From Clostridiales bacterium UBA1316 (GTDB taxonomy: Bacteria > Bacillota > Clostridia > Oscillospirales > Oscillospiraceae), in NCBI GenBank assembly GCA_002307055.1, contig DBTM01000036.1, positions 1 to 64,000 on the forward strand: a stretch of DNA of 64,000 nucleotides, read 5' to 3'. Below are positions 50,387-59,250 of this stretch, piece by piece. Below the pieces are notes generated by a model that was given only the letters and a program-made list of their open reading frames with translations, did no database searches and had not been told where the DNA came from. The stretch's first letter is position 1. Every line of letters starts with the position of its first letter. A program made the translations under genes and the position numbers.

Positions 50387-52126
50387 ATGAATTATTTTGG
50401 AGCGACATTTTTTGATAGGTATACGCCGCTGACGGACGAACAGATTCAGCTCAAGCTCACGCCGACCCCTGCCGCAAAAAGCTCAGCTCCGGCATCGGGT
50501 GCACTGGCCGGCAAAACAATCAAAATAATTCTGGACGGCGGCCCGGTGCTGGAGTACGTATTCGCGCAGGACAAGCTCACACTCAGAGAGAACGGCGGCG
50601 CGGCTGTCAGCGCGCCGTATTCGGTGAAAGAACTCGAAGAAATTCTGCTGCTGACCCATATGATTCCGGATACCGCCCGCGGATATAGTGTCGTTTTAGA
50701 CCGGAAAACGGACCTTGTCACCGTGTTTGAGGTCTGGTTCGGCGGCTATGAACGGGATAAGCGGGAGGTTTGGCGCAGCGTTTCGTTCGGTTATATTGAT
50801 TGCGGTATGCCGGCACCCGAAAAACGCCACACGCTCACAAACCGCATCGAGGGTACCGGCACCTACTGGAAAAACGACGACGGCACGGAGCAGCTGTACT
50901 TTTTCCCGTCGGTTATCTGGTCCTCCTTTGTCGAGCTCAGTGACCCGCGCGGGGGAATTACCAAAACCGCGCCGTCGGACTACATCAAAATTAACGACAG
51001 GTTCTATATATACTCCCGCGTGGAGCAGGAGTTTTCCGGCGGGTTCACACTGGAGGTGATTGACTTTTTCACCGTCAGGCATATCGGCGTGCGTTTGGGC
51101 TTTGACCTTTATGACGCGCTTGATTATCGCGTTTACAGCGGCACCGGAGAGGTGACGGGGCGGTCAGCCAATCTGGAGCCGCTGAATGATTACGGCACCG
51201 AGCTGCCGGATGACGAAAGACTGCGCATGCAGATCCTGCCGTCCGTCAAGGGCTCCCGCCCGAGCTATCGCCCAAAACTCGCACATCATGATTATACAAA
51301 GGCTCAGGTGGATGAGATTATCAGAAATAACTGCAAGGTTTATGAGGGGCAATCCATCATGTCGAGCTTTAACGCGATGGAGCGCTCCGATTATATGGCG
51401 GGCAAGCGTTTTACGCTCAATTACGACGACGGCCCGGTTTGGGAGTACGACATTATTGACGCTTACCGCCTCAAATGGCGGGCAGCGGGCGAGAAGAGCT
51501 GGCATGAGGAAATTTATCAGGGCTTCGAACCGGCGAAGGATATCCTCCTGTTCTGCCATATCTGCACAGGCAGCGATCCCTTCCGCTGCCTGATCCATAC
51601 CATTGACTTTTCAAACGCGCTCGTGACCTGCGTGGACGCGCAGATCGGCAATGGGCGCAAGGCGTGGGAGGTCGGCCAAAAAGCGGCCTTCGGCGTCCTG
51701 GAAATTGAGGGCGGCCCCACGCCGCCTGCGGTGAAGCGCCACGGCTTTACGACCGAGCTGCTGGGCAAGGCGTTTTCGTGGGCTTACAGCGACACGATGC
51801 AGTCTATCCATGTCTACAGCTCGCCCGAGTCCTATTCCTGGACAATTATGCATCCCAATAACGCCGGCGGCTGGATGTGGAGCTCCCCGTGCTTCTATGT
51901 GAAGCTGCGTGACGACGCGTATCTCATGAGCTGGACGGAGGACGCGTGCAACGGCAACCTGGGCACATTCATCGTCAATCCGCGCATTATGCATGACAGC
52001 GGCTTCTTCTTCGGCATCGGCGGCACGGAAGAGGAGCCCGACGTCCATTTAACCGCCATGGGCGCATTCGCCCGTCCCCTCGGCGGTTTCGACCTTATGC
52101 GCTATTACGGAAAGAAACGGCAATAA
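50387..52126 (+). CDS. tandem-duplicated MoaF-like lipocalin protein
   Basis: This 579-residue protein contains two MoaF-type halves. The halves align visibly: AGKTIKIILDGGPVLEYVF with AGKRFTLNYDDGPVWEYDI, and KRHTLTNRIEGTGTYW with KRHGFTTELLGKAFSW. Strand pairs around FYIYSRVEQEF also match AYLMSWTEDAC. MoaF proteins are calycin barrels that were named after a molybdenum-enzyme operon and have no proven enzymatic role. It lies 70 bp after the glycosidase and is likely co-transcribed. GAGG stands eight bases before the ATG. Confidence 0.72.
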   Translation: MNYFGATFFDRYTPLTDEQIQLKLTPTPAAKSSAPASGALAGKTIKIILDGGPVLEYVFAQDKLTLRENGGAAVSAPYSVKELEEILLLTHMIPDTARGYSVVLDRKTDLVTVFEVWFGGYERDKREVWRSVSFGYIDCGMPAPEKRHTLTNRIEGTGTYWKNDDGTEQLYFFPSVIWSSFVELSDPRGGITKTAPSDYIKINDRFYIYSRVEQEFSGGFTLEVIDFFTVRHIGVRLGFDLYDALDYRVYSGTGEVTGRSANLEPLNDYGTELPDDERLRMQILPSVKGSRPSYRPKLAHHDYTKAQVDEIIRNNCKVYEGQSIMSSFNAMERSDYMAGKRFTLNYDDGPVWEYDIIDAYRLKWRAAGEKSWHEEIYQGFEPAKDILLFCHICTGSDPFRCLIHTIDFSNALVTCVDAQIGNGRKAWEVGQKAAFGVLEIEGGPTPPAVKRHGFTTELLGKAFSWAYSDTMQSIHVYSSPESYSWTIMHPNNAGGWMWSSPCFYVKLRDDAYLMSWTEDACNGNLGTFIVNPRIMHDSGFFFGIGGTEEEPDVHLTAMGAFARPLGGFDLMRYYGKKRQ

Positions 52127-52303
52127 TTTCACATATAGAGATAAACAGGAAAGGCCGGACACTGTAAGACGGTGTCCGGTCTGTTTGGAAAAAACAAATA
52201 TTGGATTGATTATATCCCATTACTGTGGTAATAATAGTATAAAATTTATTATCATTATTTGGATATTCAGATATTAACAATACACGTAAAGGAGATTATC
52301 TTG

Positions 52304-52642
52304 ATGTCTGGTAATATAATTCAGGACGGGAAATACATAAAGCATTCGACCGATGAAGGCGTATTTGTTAAGCATTACTTTGGGCTTGGGGATAATGATA
52401 GGCTTAATAATGTCGAAATACTCATCATTCCCGGTCATCAGATTTCTCCGCATAAACACGATAACAGTACGGAGTTTTTTTATGTGGCCAGCGGGCAAGG
52501 AGAATTTCTCGATGGTGATGAATGGAAACCGATAAAAAAAAGTGATGCGTTTAAAGCCCCGATAGGACGTACCCATGGTATTATGAACTCGGGTATTGAT
52601 ATGCTGGTTTTATTAGCTGCTTTCAGTCCTCCCATTCGCTGA
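52304..52642 (+). CDS. cupin-domain protein
   Basis: This is a 112-residue single-domain cupin. Metal-ligand motif 1 is HKHDNSTEFFYVASGQGEF, and motif 2 is PIGRTHGIMNSG. Such small cupins are sugar isomerases, epimerases or ligand sensors. GGAG precedes the ATG at 52304. It begins an AT-richer group of genes with rpiA, a methyltransferase and a second cupin. Confidence 0.88.
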   Translation: MSGNIIQDGKYIKHSTDEGVFVKHYFGLGDNDRLNNVEILIIPGHQISPHKHDNSTEFFYVASGQGEFLDGDEWKPIKKSDAFKAPIGRTHGIMNSGIDMLVLLAAFSPPIR

Positions 52643-52714
52643 TGCATTCGTTGTCGGATAACATCAGTTTTTTTATAGTACACAATTCGGAAAACATAAG
52701 GAGCGGCAAAATTA

Positions 52715-53413
52715 ATGGAATGGAATAAAGAATTATCCGATGGTTTGAAATGGTGCGGTGAAATAATTAATTACGATCAGAAGTTAGCTCTTGCCAAACG
52801 AGTCGCTGCAATAGCTAGTGATGGAGATGTCATAGGGTTTGGCTCAGGCTCAACTTCCTTTTTAACAGCGAACGAAATTGCCAAGCGGGTAAAAAACGAG
52901 AATCTTCATGTCAGAGCGATACCGACCTCTCCAGAGCTTAGGTTAGCATGCTACAGCTTGGGACTATATGTTGATTCACTGAATAATGTTCGTCCGGACT
53001 GGTCCTTCGATGGCGCTGATGAGGTCGACAATAATCGCAATTTGATAAAAGGCCGCGGCGGAGCGATGTTTTTTGAAAAACTGCTCATGCATTGCTCACC
53101 TAAAAATTATATTATCGTTGATAAAACAAAGCTTGTAAGTGCTCTTGGTACCAAATTTGCGATTCCCGTAGAATTCAATCCAGAAGCTTTGACCTATGTC
53201 AGGAAAAAGCTGCTTGACTTCGGTGCATCTGAAATCAATCTGCGGCTTGCCAAAGCCAAAGATGGCCCTGTCGTGTCCGAAAACGCAAACTACATTTATG
53301 ACGTACGCTTCAAAGATATATATCCAAAGCTTGAGAGTGATATCAAGTCTATTACAGGAGTCATTGAGAGCGGTTTGTTTATTGGATATGATGTTGAGAT
53401 CGTTACAGCTTAA
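52715..53413 (+). CDS. rpiA: ribose-5-phosphate isomerase A
   Basis: This 232-residue enzyme interconverts ribose 5-phosphate and ribulose 5-phosphate. The phosphate loop GFGSGSTS, catalytic DGADEVD, KGRGGAMFFEK with the base Glu and ITGVIESGLF are all present. An N-terminal extension of about 20 residues (WNKELSDGLKWCGEI) is longer than in standard RpiA. Its company (cupins and a methyltransferase) rather than pentose-phosphate genes suggests a specialised paralogue acting on a related sugar phosphate. Confidence 0.9.
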   Translation: MEWNKELSDGLKWCGEIINYDQKLALAKRVAAIASDGDVIGFGSGSTSFLTANEIAKRVKNENLHVRAIPTSPELRLACYSLGLYVDSLNNVRPDWSFDGADEVDNNRNLIKGRGGAMFFEKLLMHCSPKNYIIVDKTKLVSALGTKFAIPVEFNPEALTYVRKKLLDFGASEINLRLAKAKDGPVVSENANYIYDVRFKDIYPKLESDIKSITGVIESGLFIGYDVEIVTA

Positions 53414-53430
53414 TTGCGGAGGAGATGCTT

Positions 53431-54231
53431 GTGGAATATGTAATAAAACGTGACTGTCGCGATGTTTTCACAAATGAAGAATATGTAAACGCATACCGGA
53501 ACAGTCGCTGGATACCGGACCCCATATTTGATAAGTATGTCCGTATTATTCGCGATGAGCTGGGAGACCGATTGCATGCGGGTATAAGTGTTCTGGATTT
53601 GGGATGCGGAACAGGTCAATTCGCGATTAAGCTCAGCAATATTCATGAACTCAATATAAAAACGATCGACGCAATCGATTCAAGCGATAAAAAAATTTCT
53701 CTTCTCAATTGTTATCTTAAGGAGAATAGCATTTCCAACGTGACTACATATACCACGGATTTCTTCGCGTATAACACAGATAAATTATATGATATTATTA
53801 TTTGTTCTGAAGTGATCCATCTTATCGATGATGTTTTAATGCTCTTTTCCCGCGTTTACGACAGGCTGAAAGATAATGGCGTTTTCATAATAAGAACATC
53901 GACACATGAGCAGCTTTATACGCGGGAATGGTATAAACCGTTCCCGAAATGCCGTTTCATTGATATAGCGAGGCATAAAAGTAAATACCTCATTTTGTCT
54001 TGTGCGAGTCTTACAGGATATCGCCATATTGAAATAAGGGAAGTTAATGAAAGCCGAACTGAGGACAAAGCTGCTTATCTTGATAGGATCAGAAATAAAT
54101 GCTTTTCAACACTCCATTTAATAAGTCAAGCGGAGTTTGAACACGGATTGTCCGCCTTGGATATGATGTATACCACGCAGACAGAAATCCTGTATGACTA
54201 TATTATGTCATGTTATATCTTGAGAAAATAG
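53431..54231 (+). CDS. class I SAM-dependent methyltransferase
   Basis: This is a 266-residue small-molecule-type methyltransferase. Motif I is VLDLGCGTGQFAIKL, motif II is IDAIDSSDKKI and motif IV is YDIIICSEVIHLIDD. The remaining C-terminal 100 residues form the substrate cap. The GTG at 53431 stands eight bases after GGAGG; the ATG at 53425 is too close to that site. It follows rpiA by 17 bp. Confidence 0.85.
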   Translation: MEYVIKRDCRDVFTNEEYVNAYRNSRWIPDPIFDKYVRIIRDELGDRLHAGISVLDLGCGTGQFAIKLSNIHELNIKTIDAIDSSDKKISLLNCYLKENSISNVTTYTTDFFAYNTDKLYDIIICSEVIHLIDDVLMLFSRVYDRLKDNGVFIIRTSTHEQLYTREWYKPFPKCRFIDIARHKSKYLILSCASLTGYRHIEIREVNESRTEDKAAYLDRIRNKCFSTLHLISQAEFEHGLSALDMMYTTQTEILYDYIMSCYILRK

Positions 54232-54313
54232 GGGTACATAAATAATTTTAACATCCGGAGTACGATTATCGGTATTGACTTGAATAGAAATAATAATGTG
54301 GGTGGGATTTATT

Positions 54314-55036
54314 ATGGCAAAGGTAATAAGCTCTCTGATCAGTATTATACTGATGGTGGTTATTGTGCTTGACAGCATTCTGCCGCAAGTATTTCCGCAA
54401 TTGACAACACAGTATATATTACTCATGATTGTCGCAATACTCGCAACCTCCTTTATTGAGTCAGCCGACATGTTTTCTAAAATAAACAAACAATTATTAA
54501 AATTAGTTGAAACAAAGAATCTACTATCGAACGATTTAAGTGATTCATTGTCAATGGGGTTTGAATTATGCAAAGGGCATGTATCTGAATTTAGAGTCTA
54601 TTCAATTTCTTCCACCAAAATTTTGAGTTATATTGAACCCAAAGATGATATTTATATAGATAATTGTATGCTCATGGTTCGAGATTTCAGTGACTGCACA
54701 AGCGAAAAAAACAAGGATTTCAAAAATGAGATACAAAACAATATTCGCAGATGGGAGAATATGCAGGCTAAGAAAAAGATCGGTACGCTTACTATACGGC
54801 GATATAACAATTATCCGCTTGACTTTACCTGTATCTTTGATAATAAATTTCTTACATTAGGGTTATATCTGGTTGATGAAGCAGACATATCAAATGTTAA
54901 GGTTGACAAGCCAATGTCGATTACGAAATATACGGAATCTGGTCGCCTGCTGATAAAAAAGTATACGAAACGGTTTGATACATATTTTGAGGCAAGCGAG
55001 CTGGTTCGTGATCCGTGCCTGGGAAAGAAAGAATAA
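54314..55036 (+). CDS. membrane-anchored protein of unknown function
   Basis: This is a 240-residue protein. Two hydrophobic segments (about 6-24 and 33-52) are followed by a cytoplasmic domain of 185 residues. That domain has phospholipase-D-like strands at its end (LDFTCIFDNKFLTLGLYLVD; FDTYFEASELV) but no HKD catalytic motif. Domains of this type appear as inactive PLD folds in signalling or defence proteins. The start at 54314 follows GGGTGGGA. Confidence 0.6.
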   Translation: MAKVISSLISIILMVVIVLDSILPQVFPQLTTQYILLMIVAILATSFIESADMFSKINKQLLKLVETKNLLSNDLSDSLSMGFELCKGHVSEFRVYSISSTKILSYIEPKDDIYIDNCMLMVRDFSDCTSEKNKDFKNEIQNNIRRWENMQAKKKIGTLTIRRYNNYPLDFTCIFDNKFLTLGLYLVDEADISNVKVDKPMSITKYTESGRLLIKKYTKRFDTYFEASELVRDPCLGKKE

Positions 55037-55074
55037 TTTTATATTTAACATATCCTGTTTAGGAGGGCATCGAA

Positions 55075-55407
55075 ATGAAAATTATTAAAAAATCAGAAAT
55101 ACCGTTGGAAATAGCACATGGAGGCAGCGGCAGCAGAAAATTATACCTATCCGACAATGAAATAAATCATATACAAGCGATGACATATGGCTTTCTGCCG
55201 GTGAATTCAAAGTTTGATTGGCATTCTCATAACGGTGTTAACGAAATGATGCTAGTAATTCTAGGATCTGGTATCATTAAAGATGAGGATGGAGTGTACC
55301 CCTATCACAGCGGGGATTTATTTGTGTTTCCAAGTAATGTTTTCCATGAGATTGTGAATACGGATATTATCGATAGCGAAATAGTATTTGTACGGGTATT
55401 TACCTGA
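55075..55407 (+). CDS. cupin-domain protein
   Basis: This is a 110-residue cupin with motif 1 WHSHNGVNEMMLVILGSG and motif 2 FPSNVFHEIVN. It closes the cupin-rpiA-methyltransferase group. AGGAGG lies about nine bases before the ATG. It is likely a metal-binding isomerase or sensor. Confidence 0.85.
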   Translation: MKIIKKSEIPLEIAHGGSGSRKLYLSDNEINHIQAMTYGFLPVNSKFDWHSHNGVNEMMLVILGSGIIKDEDGVYPYHSGDLFVFPSNVFHEIVNTDIIDSEIVFVRVFT

Positions 55408-55423
55408 CACATACTTGAAAAAA

Positions 55424-55460
55424 CATTACCTCCGAGTCAATTTTATCGGCTTGGAGGTGT
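55424..55460 (+). terminator. terminator-like hairpin
   Basis: ACCTCCGAG and CTTGGAGGT pair, with further weak pairs outside, about 20 bp after the cupin stop. Confidence 0.45.
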
Positions 55461-55482
55461 TTACTTTATACAAAATAAACAA

Positions 55483-55557
55483 ATTCTACCAATTACGTCT
55501 TGATATTCGCGGTTTGTTTATGTATAATCTGGTTATTTAGAAGAAACTTGGTAGAAT
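55483..55557 (+). promoter_or_regulatory. near-consensus promoter framed by a 10-bp inverted repeat
   Basis: TTGATA (55500-55505), 17 bases and TATAAT (55523-55528) form a very good promoter. ATTCTACCAA (55483-55492) and TTGGTAGAAT (55548-55557) are exact complements on either side. A leader of about 190 nt separates it from the first exopolysaccharide gene. Confidence 0.65.
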
Positions 55558-55726
55558 ATATACTAAGAATGAACCGACGTATCTTGTTTATTCTTCACAT
55601 ATTATTGTTGTATAACGAGGAATATTCTGATATGCTTTATACTGAAATATATGCAGGTACAATAATTATTTCCAAAATGTTCCATATTAAATCAGAATTA
55701 TTAATGACTCGAAGAAGAGGCTTACT

Positions 55727-57613
55727 ATGACAGATTTCAAAAGAAATTTGAATAGATTTATTCAGCGGTCAATCATACTCATAATGGATATTCTTGTTGC
55801 GCTGTGCGTTGCGTTTTTTGCATTGCTGCTGCGTTTTGATTTCAGATATTCTGATATTCCGGCGCAATATTTACTGATACTGCAAAATCAAATTCCGATA
55901 ATTGTTGGTTTGACAATAATTATGTTATATGTGTTTAAGCTCTATAACAGTGTTTGGCAGTTTGCCGGCATTATTGAGCTGACGCGTATCGTTTATGCGA
56001 CCATTATTACAGAAGTCCTGATTGTACTCTTCGGATACATAGCCGGGGCCATGCTGCCTCCGGCTTTCTATATCTTTGACGGGCTGCTCAGCATGTTCGC
56101 TATCGGGGGGCTTCGTCTGGCATACAGAATTATTTCCAGGCTTACACTCGGAATGTTCCGAAGATTGGATAAGCAGGAACGCGTCATGCTCATTGGGGCG
56201 GGCAAGATGGGTACCTTGATGATAGAGGAGCTCATGAACGAAAATTATAATTATGGAAAACCGATTATACTTGTTGATGATGACCGCAAAAAGAAGGGAA
56301 AACGGATCAGGGGCGTAAAAATTGCCGGCAGCTGTTCGGATATGCCCAAACTTGTAAAAGCCTATAACATAGACAAGATTATTTTTTGCATTCCGTCAGC
56401 CTCTCTCGAGTCAAAAAAAAGCATTTTGGATATTGCGCTCAGCACCGGATGCCGCGTCAAGGTTGCCCAGTCCATTCACGGATCGCTTAGAAATGAAATG
56501 GAGACAAACAGCATACGGGATGTTGATGTCGCTGATTTGCTGGCCCGGCCTGTTGTTGCGCGCAACAGCGAAGCCTGCGGCTACATACGCGATCAGGTCG
56601 TTTTGATTACAGGCGGAGGCGGCTCAATCGGTTCGGAGCTTTGCCGCCAGATTGCAAAATATGGTCCTAAGAAAATTATTATTTTTGACTTTTATGAAAA
56701 TAACGCCTATGAGCTTGTGTGCGATCTCAAAGAGATATACGGTACGGCAATTGATATCCAGATCCGCATCGGTTCCATCCGCGACATGAAAAGACTGGAG
56801 CAAGTTTTTACGGAATTCCAGCCGTCTATCGTGTTTCACGCGGCAGCCCATAAGCATGTGCCGTTACTAGAGGACAGCCCCTGCGAAGCTGTAAAAAACA
56901 ATGTTTTTGGGACGCTCAACACGGCTAAGGTTGCCAGCAAATTCGGAGTTAACAGATTTGTGCTCCTTTCAACCGACAAGGCAGTGAACCCGACGAGTGT
57001 TATGGGGGCGACGAAAAGGATCACCGAAATGATCGTTCAGGCGGTCAATTGGCATAATAAGACCATCTTTGCGGCTGTCCGTTTTGGAAATGTGCTTGGG
57101 TCAAACGGCAGCGTTATACCTCTTTTTAAAAAGCAGATTGAAAAGGGCGGCCCTGTGACGGTTACGCATCCGGATATCACGAGATACTTTATGACAATTC
57201 CGGAAGCGGCCCAGCTGGTTGTTGAAGCGGCGGGTATTGCTGTCGGGGGCGAGGTTTTTGTCCTGGATATGGGAGAACCCGTTAAAATCGTCGACTTAGC
57301 CACGAATCTCATCAAGCTTTCCGGCCTCGAACCGGATGTGGATATAAAGATTGAATTTACAGGTTTAAGACCCGGCGAAAAGCTTTATGAAGAGCTCTCC
57401 TATCCCGAAGAGGAGGAAAACCGCACGACAACACCCAACAGTAAAATATTTATTACGCCGCCGATTGTTTTTGACACAAAGGTTTTTCGGGTTCAGCTTG
57501 ACAACCTGAAGAAATTTTCCGATGAAAACAACATTGAGGAGCTGTACAGAGAGCTCAATGACATTATATATAACTGTGTCGACCATAAAATGGCTGATGA
57601 GCACTTGGCTTAG
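55727..57613 (+). CDS. membrane-bound nucleotide-sugar 4,6-dehydratase (CapD/PglF/WbpM type)
   Basis: This 628-residue protein has four N-terminal membrane helices (about 15-125) and a first Rossmann-like CoA-binding domain (MLIGAGKMGTLMIEEL). A full SDR dehydratase domain follows with ITGGGGSIGSELCRQI and LLSTDKAVNPTSVMGATK. The Met in place of Tyr in that last motif, with Asp-Lys beside it, is typical of inverting and retaining UDP-GlcNAc dehydratases. The product, a 4-keto-6-deoxy sugar, is the substrate for the DegT aminotransferase at 60284. It is the first gene of the exopolysaccharide locus. Confidence 0.93.
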   Translation: MTDFKRNLNRFIQRSIILIMDILVALCVAFFALLLRFDFRYSDIPAQYLLILQNQIPIIVGLTIIMLYVFKLYNSVWQFAGIIELTRIVYATIITEVLIVLFGYIAGAMLPPAFYIFDGLLSMFAIGGLRLAYRIISRLTLGMFRRLDKQERVMLIGAGKMGTLMIEELMNENYNYGKPIILVDDDRKKKGKRIRGVKIAGSCSDMPKLVKAYNIDKIIFCIPSASLESKKSILDIALSTGCRVKVAQSIHGSLRNEMETNSIRDVDVADLLARPVVARNSEACGYIRDQVVLITGGGGSIGSELCRQIAKYGPKKIIIFDFYENNAYELVCDLKEIYGTAIDIQIRIGSIRDMKRLEQVFTEFQPSIVFHAAAHKHVPLLEDSPCEAVKNNVFGTLNTAKVASKFGVNRFVLLSTDKAVNPTSVMGATKRITEMIVQAVNWHNKTIFAAVRFGNVLGSNGSVIPLFKKQIEKGGPVTVTHPDITRYFMTIPEAAQLVVEAAGIAVGGEVFVLDMGEPVKIVDLATNLIKLSGLEPDVDIKIEFTGLRPGEKLYEELSYPEEEENRTTTPNSKIFITPPIVFDTKVFRVQLDNLKKFSDENNIEELYRELNDIIYNCVDHKMADEHLA

Positions 57614-57748
57614 GCAGGCTGTTTAGCGGCGGGCGCCATTTTTGATGAATTTTTGTGCTGTCAGCTTTTTGGTTGACAGCGTATGGCTAATGATGTACTA
57701 TATTTTGTGTGTAAATGCAGTAAATATTTCGAAAAATAGGTGCTAAAT

Positions 57749-58459
57749 ATGATTGAAATTGATATCGGAAAATTATTAAAAGCCTTATTAAAACGAATAT
57801 GGATTATCATATTAGTGACCTTGCTTTTTTTAGCAGGTGGTTATGAGTATACAACGCGTTATGTCCATCCTGTATATACGGCATGGACAACATTGTATAT
57901 ACAGAATACAAGCAATTATGAGGGTAATATTTCATCGGGAGATTTGACTTCTTCTTCAAGTTTGGCTTCTACCGTATCCATTTTATTAAAAAGTACCAAC
58001 ATCATGGGAAAAGTTGCTGAGAGTCTGGATGACGGGTATACGTCACAGGAGCTTGCACAAATGTTTGAAACCTCCGTGACAACGAATACGGGCGTGCTGA
58101 GTATTTCCGTTCAGAATCGCAATCCTGATGAGGCGCAGAGAATAGCGAATGCGATAGCCGATATCGCACCTGCTGAATTAATGAAATTCATCAGTGGGGG
58201 CAGTGTCAAGCTCCTCGATAGAGCAACCTTACCTTATTATCCGACTTCACCAAATATTATTAAAAATACGGTTCTTGCAGCCGCTGTTGGATTTGTCCTT
58301 TCGTGTGCCGCTTTAATACTTATCGAATTGTTTGACACCAGAATAAAATCCGAGAATGATTTAAAGCAAATAGCGGATATCTATATTATTGGAATAATAC
58401 CGAATGTACCGCAAAAAAAAGTAACGGAGGAAAAATCCGGTGGCAAAAAGAGAAAATAG
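57749..58459 (+). CDS. polysaccharide co-polymerase / BY-kinase modulator (Wzz, CapA, YveK type)
   Basis: This 236-residue protein has a membrane helix near each end (about 16-36 and 170-192) and an extracellular coiled region between them. PTSPNIIKNTVLAAAVGF is the Pro-rich Wzz motif before the second helix. It controls chain length and activates the adjacent tyrosine kinase through its cytoplasmic tail. Its 3' end overlaps the kinase gene by 20 bp. Confidence 0.92.
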   Translation: MIEIDIGKLLKALLKRIWIIILVTLLFLAGGYEYTTRYVHPVYTAWTTLYIQNTSNYEGNISSGDLTSSSSLASTVSILLKSTNIMGKVAESLDDGYTSQELAQMFETSVTTNTGVLSISVQNRNPDEAQRIANAIADIAPAELMKFISGGSVKLLDRATLPYYPTSPNIIKNTVLAAAVGFVLSCAALILIELFDTRIKSENDLKQIADIYIIGIIPNVPQKKVTEEKSGGKKRK

Positions 58460-59144
58460 AGCGAAGAGACTCGATATCAATTACTCTACTTTTATTATTA
58501 ACGAGGCTTATAGAACTGCGAGAACCAACTTACTTTTTCTGCTCTCGACAAGTTCATATAAAAAAATCAGCGTCACGAGCGGTCTGCCGGCCGAGGGCAA
58601 ATCAACTACATGCATTAATCTATCGATTTCGTTTGCGAAGGTCAATAAAAAGGTTTTACTTATCGATGGAGATATGAGAAACCCCGTCATACATAGAAAT
58701 TTTGATTTGAGAGTCAGCCCGGGCCTGAGCGATGTGCTCATCGGCTTTAAGGAACTATCAAAATGCATCTACGAGACAAATGTTGAAAACCTCAGTATAA
58801 TTCCTGCCGGTACAATCCCGCCGAATCCCGCCGATCTTTTAACACTGCCAAAATTTCAAGAGACAATGGATGAATTGTCAACGAAATTTGATTACATATT
58901 TTTTGATACACCGCCTGTTAATCTGTATACAGATGCGCTCTCCATAGCAAATAAAATGGACGGTACGATATTGGTAACCAAGTATAATTGGACGAAAAGA
59001 GACTTGCTGGAAAGCACGATTGAGAAATTTAATAAAATTGATGCGAGATTATTCGGTGTTATATTAAATAACTATGATAACAAGAAATTTATCCAACACA
59101 TGAACTACGGCAAACGGGGGGACTACGACCTTGACAATAAGTAA
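58440..59144 (+). CDS. bacterial tyrosine kinase (CpsD/CapB/YwqD type)
   Basis: This 234-residue cytoplasmic BY-kinase has Walker A GLPAEGKST, Walker A' VLLIDGDMRNP and Walker B YIFFDTPP. The C-terminal tail holds only three spaced tyrosines (YDNKKF, NYGK, DYDLD) instead of a dense Tyr cluster. GTG at 58440 is the start, nine bases after GGAGG inside the upstream gene. It works with the Wzz-type modulator and the PHP phosphatase. Confidence 0.93.
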   Translation: MAKRENRAKRLDINYSTFIINEAYRTARTNLLFLLSTSSYKKISVTSGLPAEGKSTTCINLSISFAKVNKKVLLIDGDMRNPVIHRNFDLRVSPGLSDVLIGFKELSKCIYETNVENLSIIPAGTIPPNPADLLTLPKFQETMDELSTKFDYIFFDTPPVNLYTDALSIANKMDGTILVTKYNWTKRDLLESTIEKFNKIDARLFGVILNNYDNKKFIQHMNYGKRGDYDLDNK

Positions 59145-59250
59145 AATATGCTTATTTGTTGACTGAGGTTGTGCCTTTCGAGCCTGCTGAATCTAAGCCC
59201 GGCAAAACCGGAAACAGCACAATTCCCCGAGAAAAGGAATGGTCGTATAT
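59145..59250 (+). other. intercistronic structured leader
   Basis: GGTTGTGC (59168-59175) pairs with GCACAATT (59217-59224), enclosing a small CCGG/CCGG hairpin. The segment sits between kinase and phosphatase genes. No known riboswitch consensus was recognised. Confidence 0.35.

Noticed and set aside
52715..53413. RpiA considered as a DeoR-type or glucosamine-6-phosphate deaminase relative
   Set aside because: DGADEVD, KGRGGA and ITGVIESGLF are specific for ribose-5-phosphate isomerase A.
59145..59250. A cyclic di-GMP riboswitch before the phosphatase gene
   Set aside because: The conserved loop sequences of the known c-di-GMP classes were not found; only a generic stem is visible.
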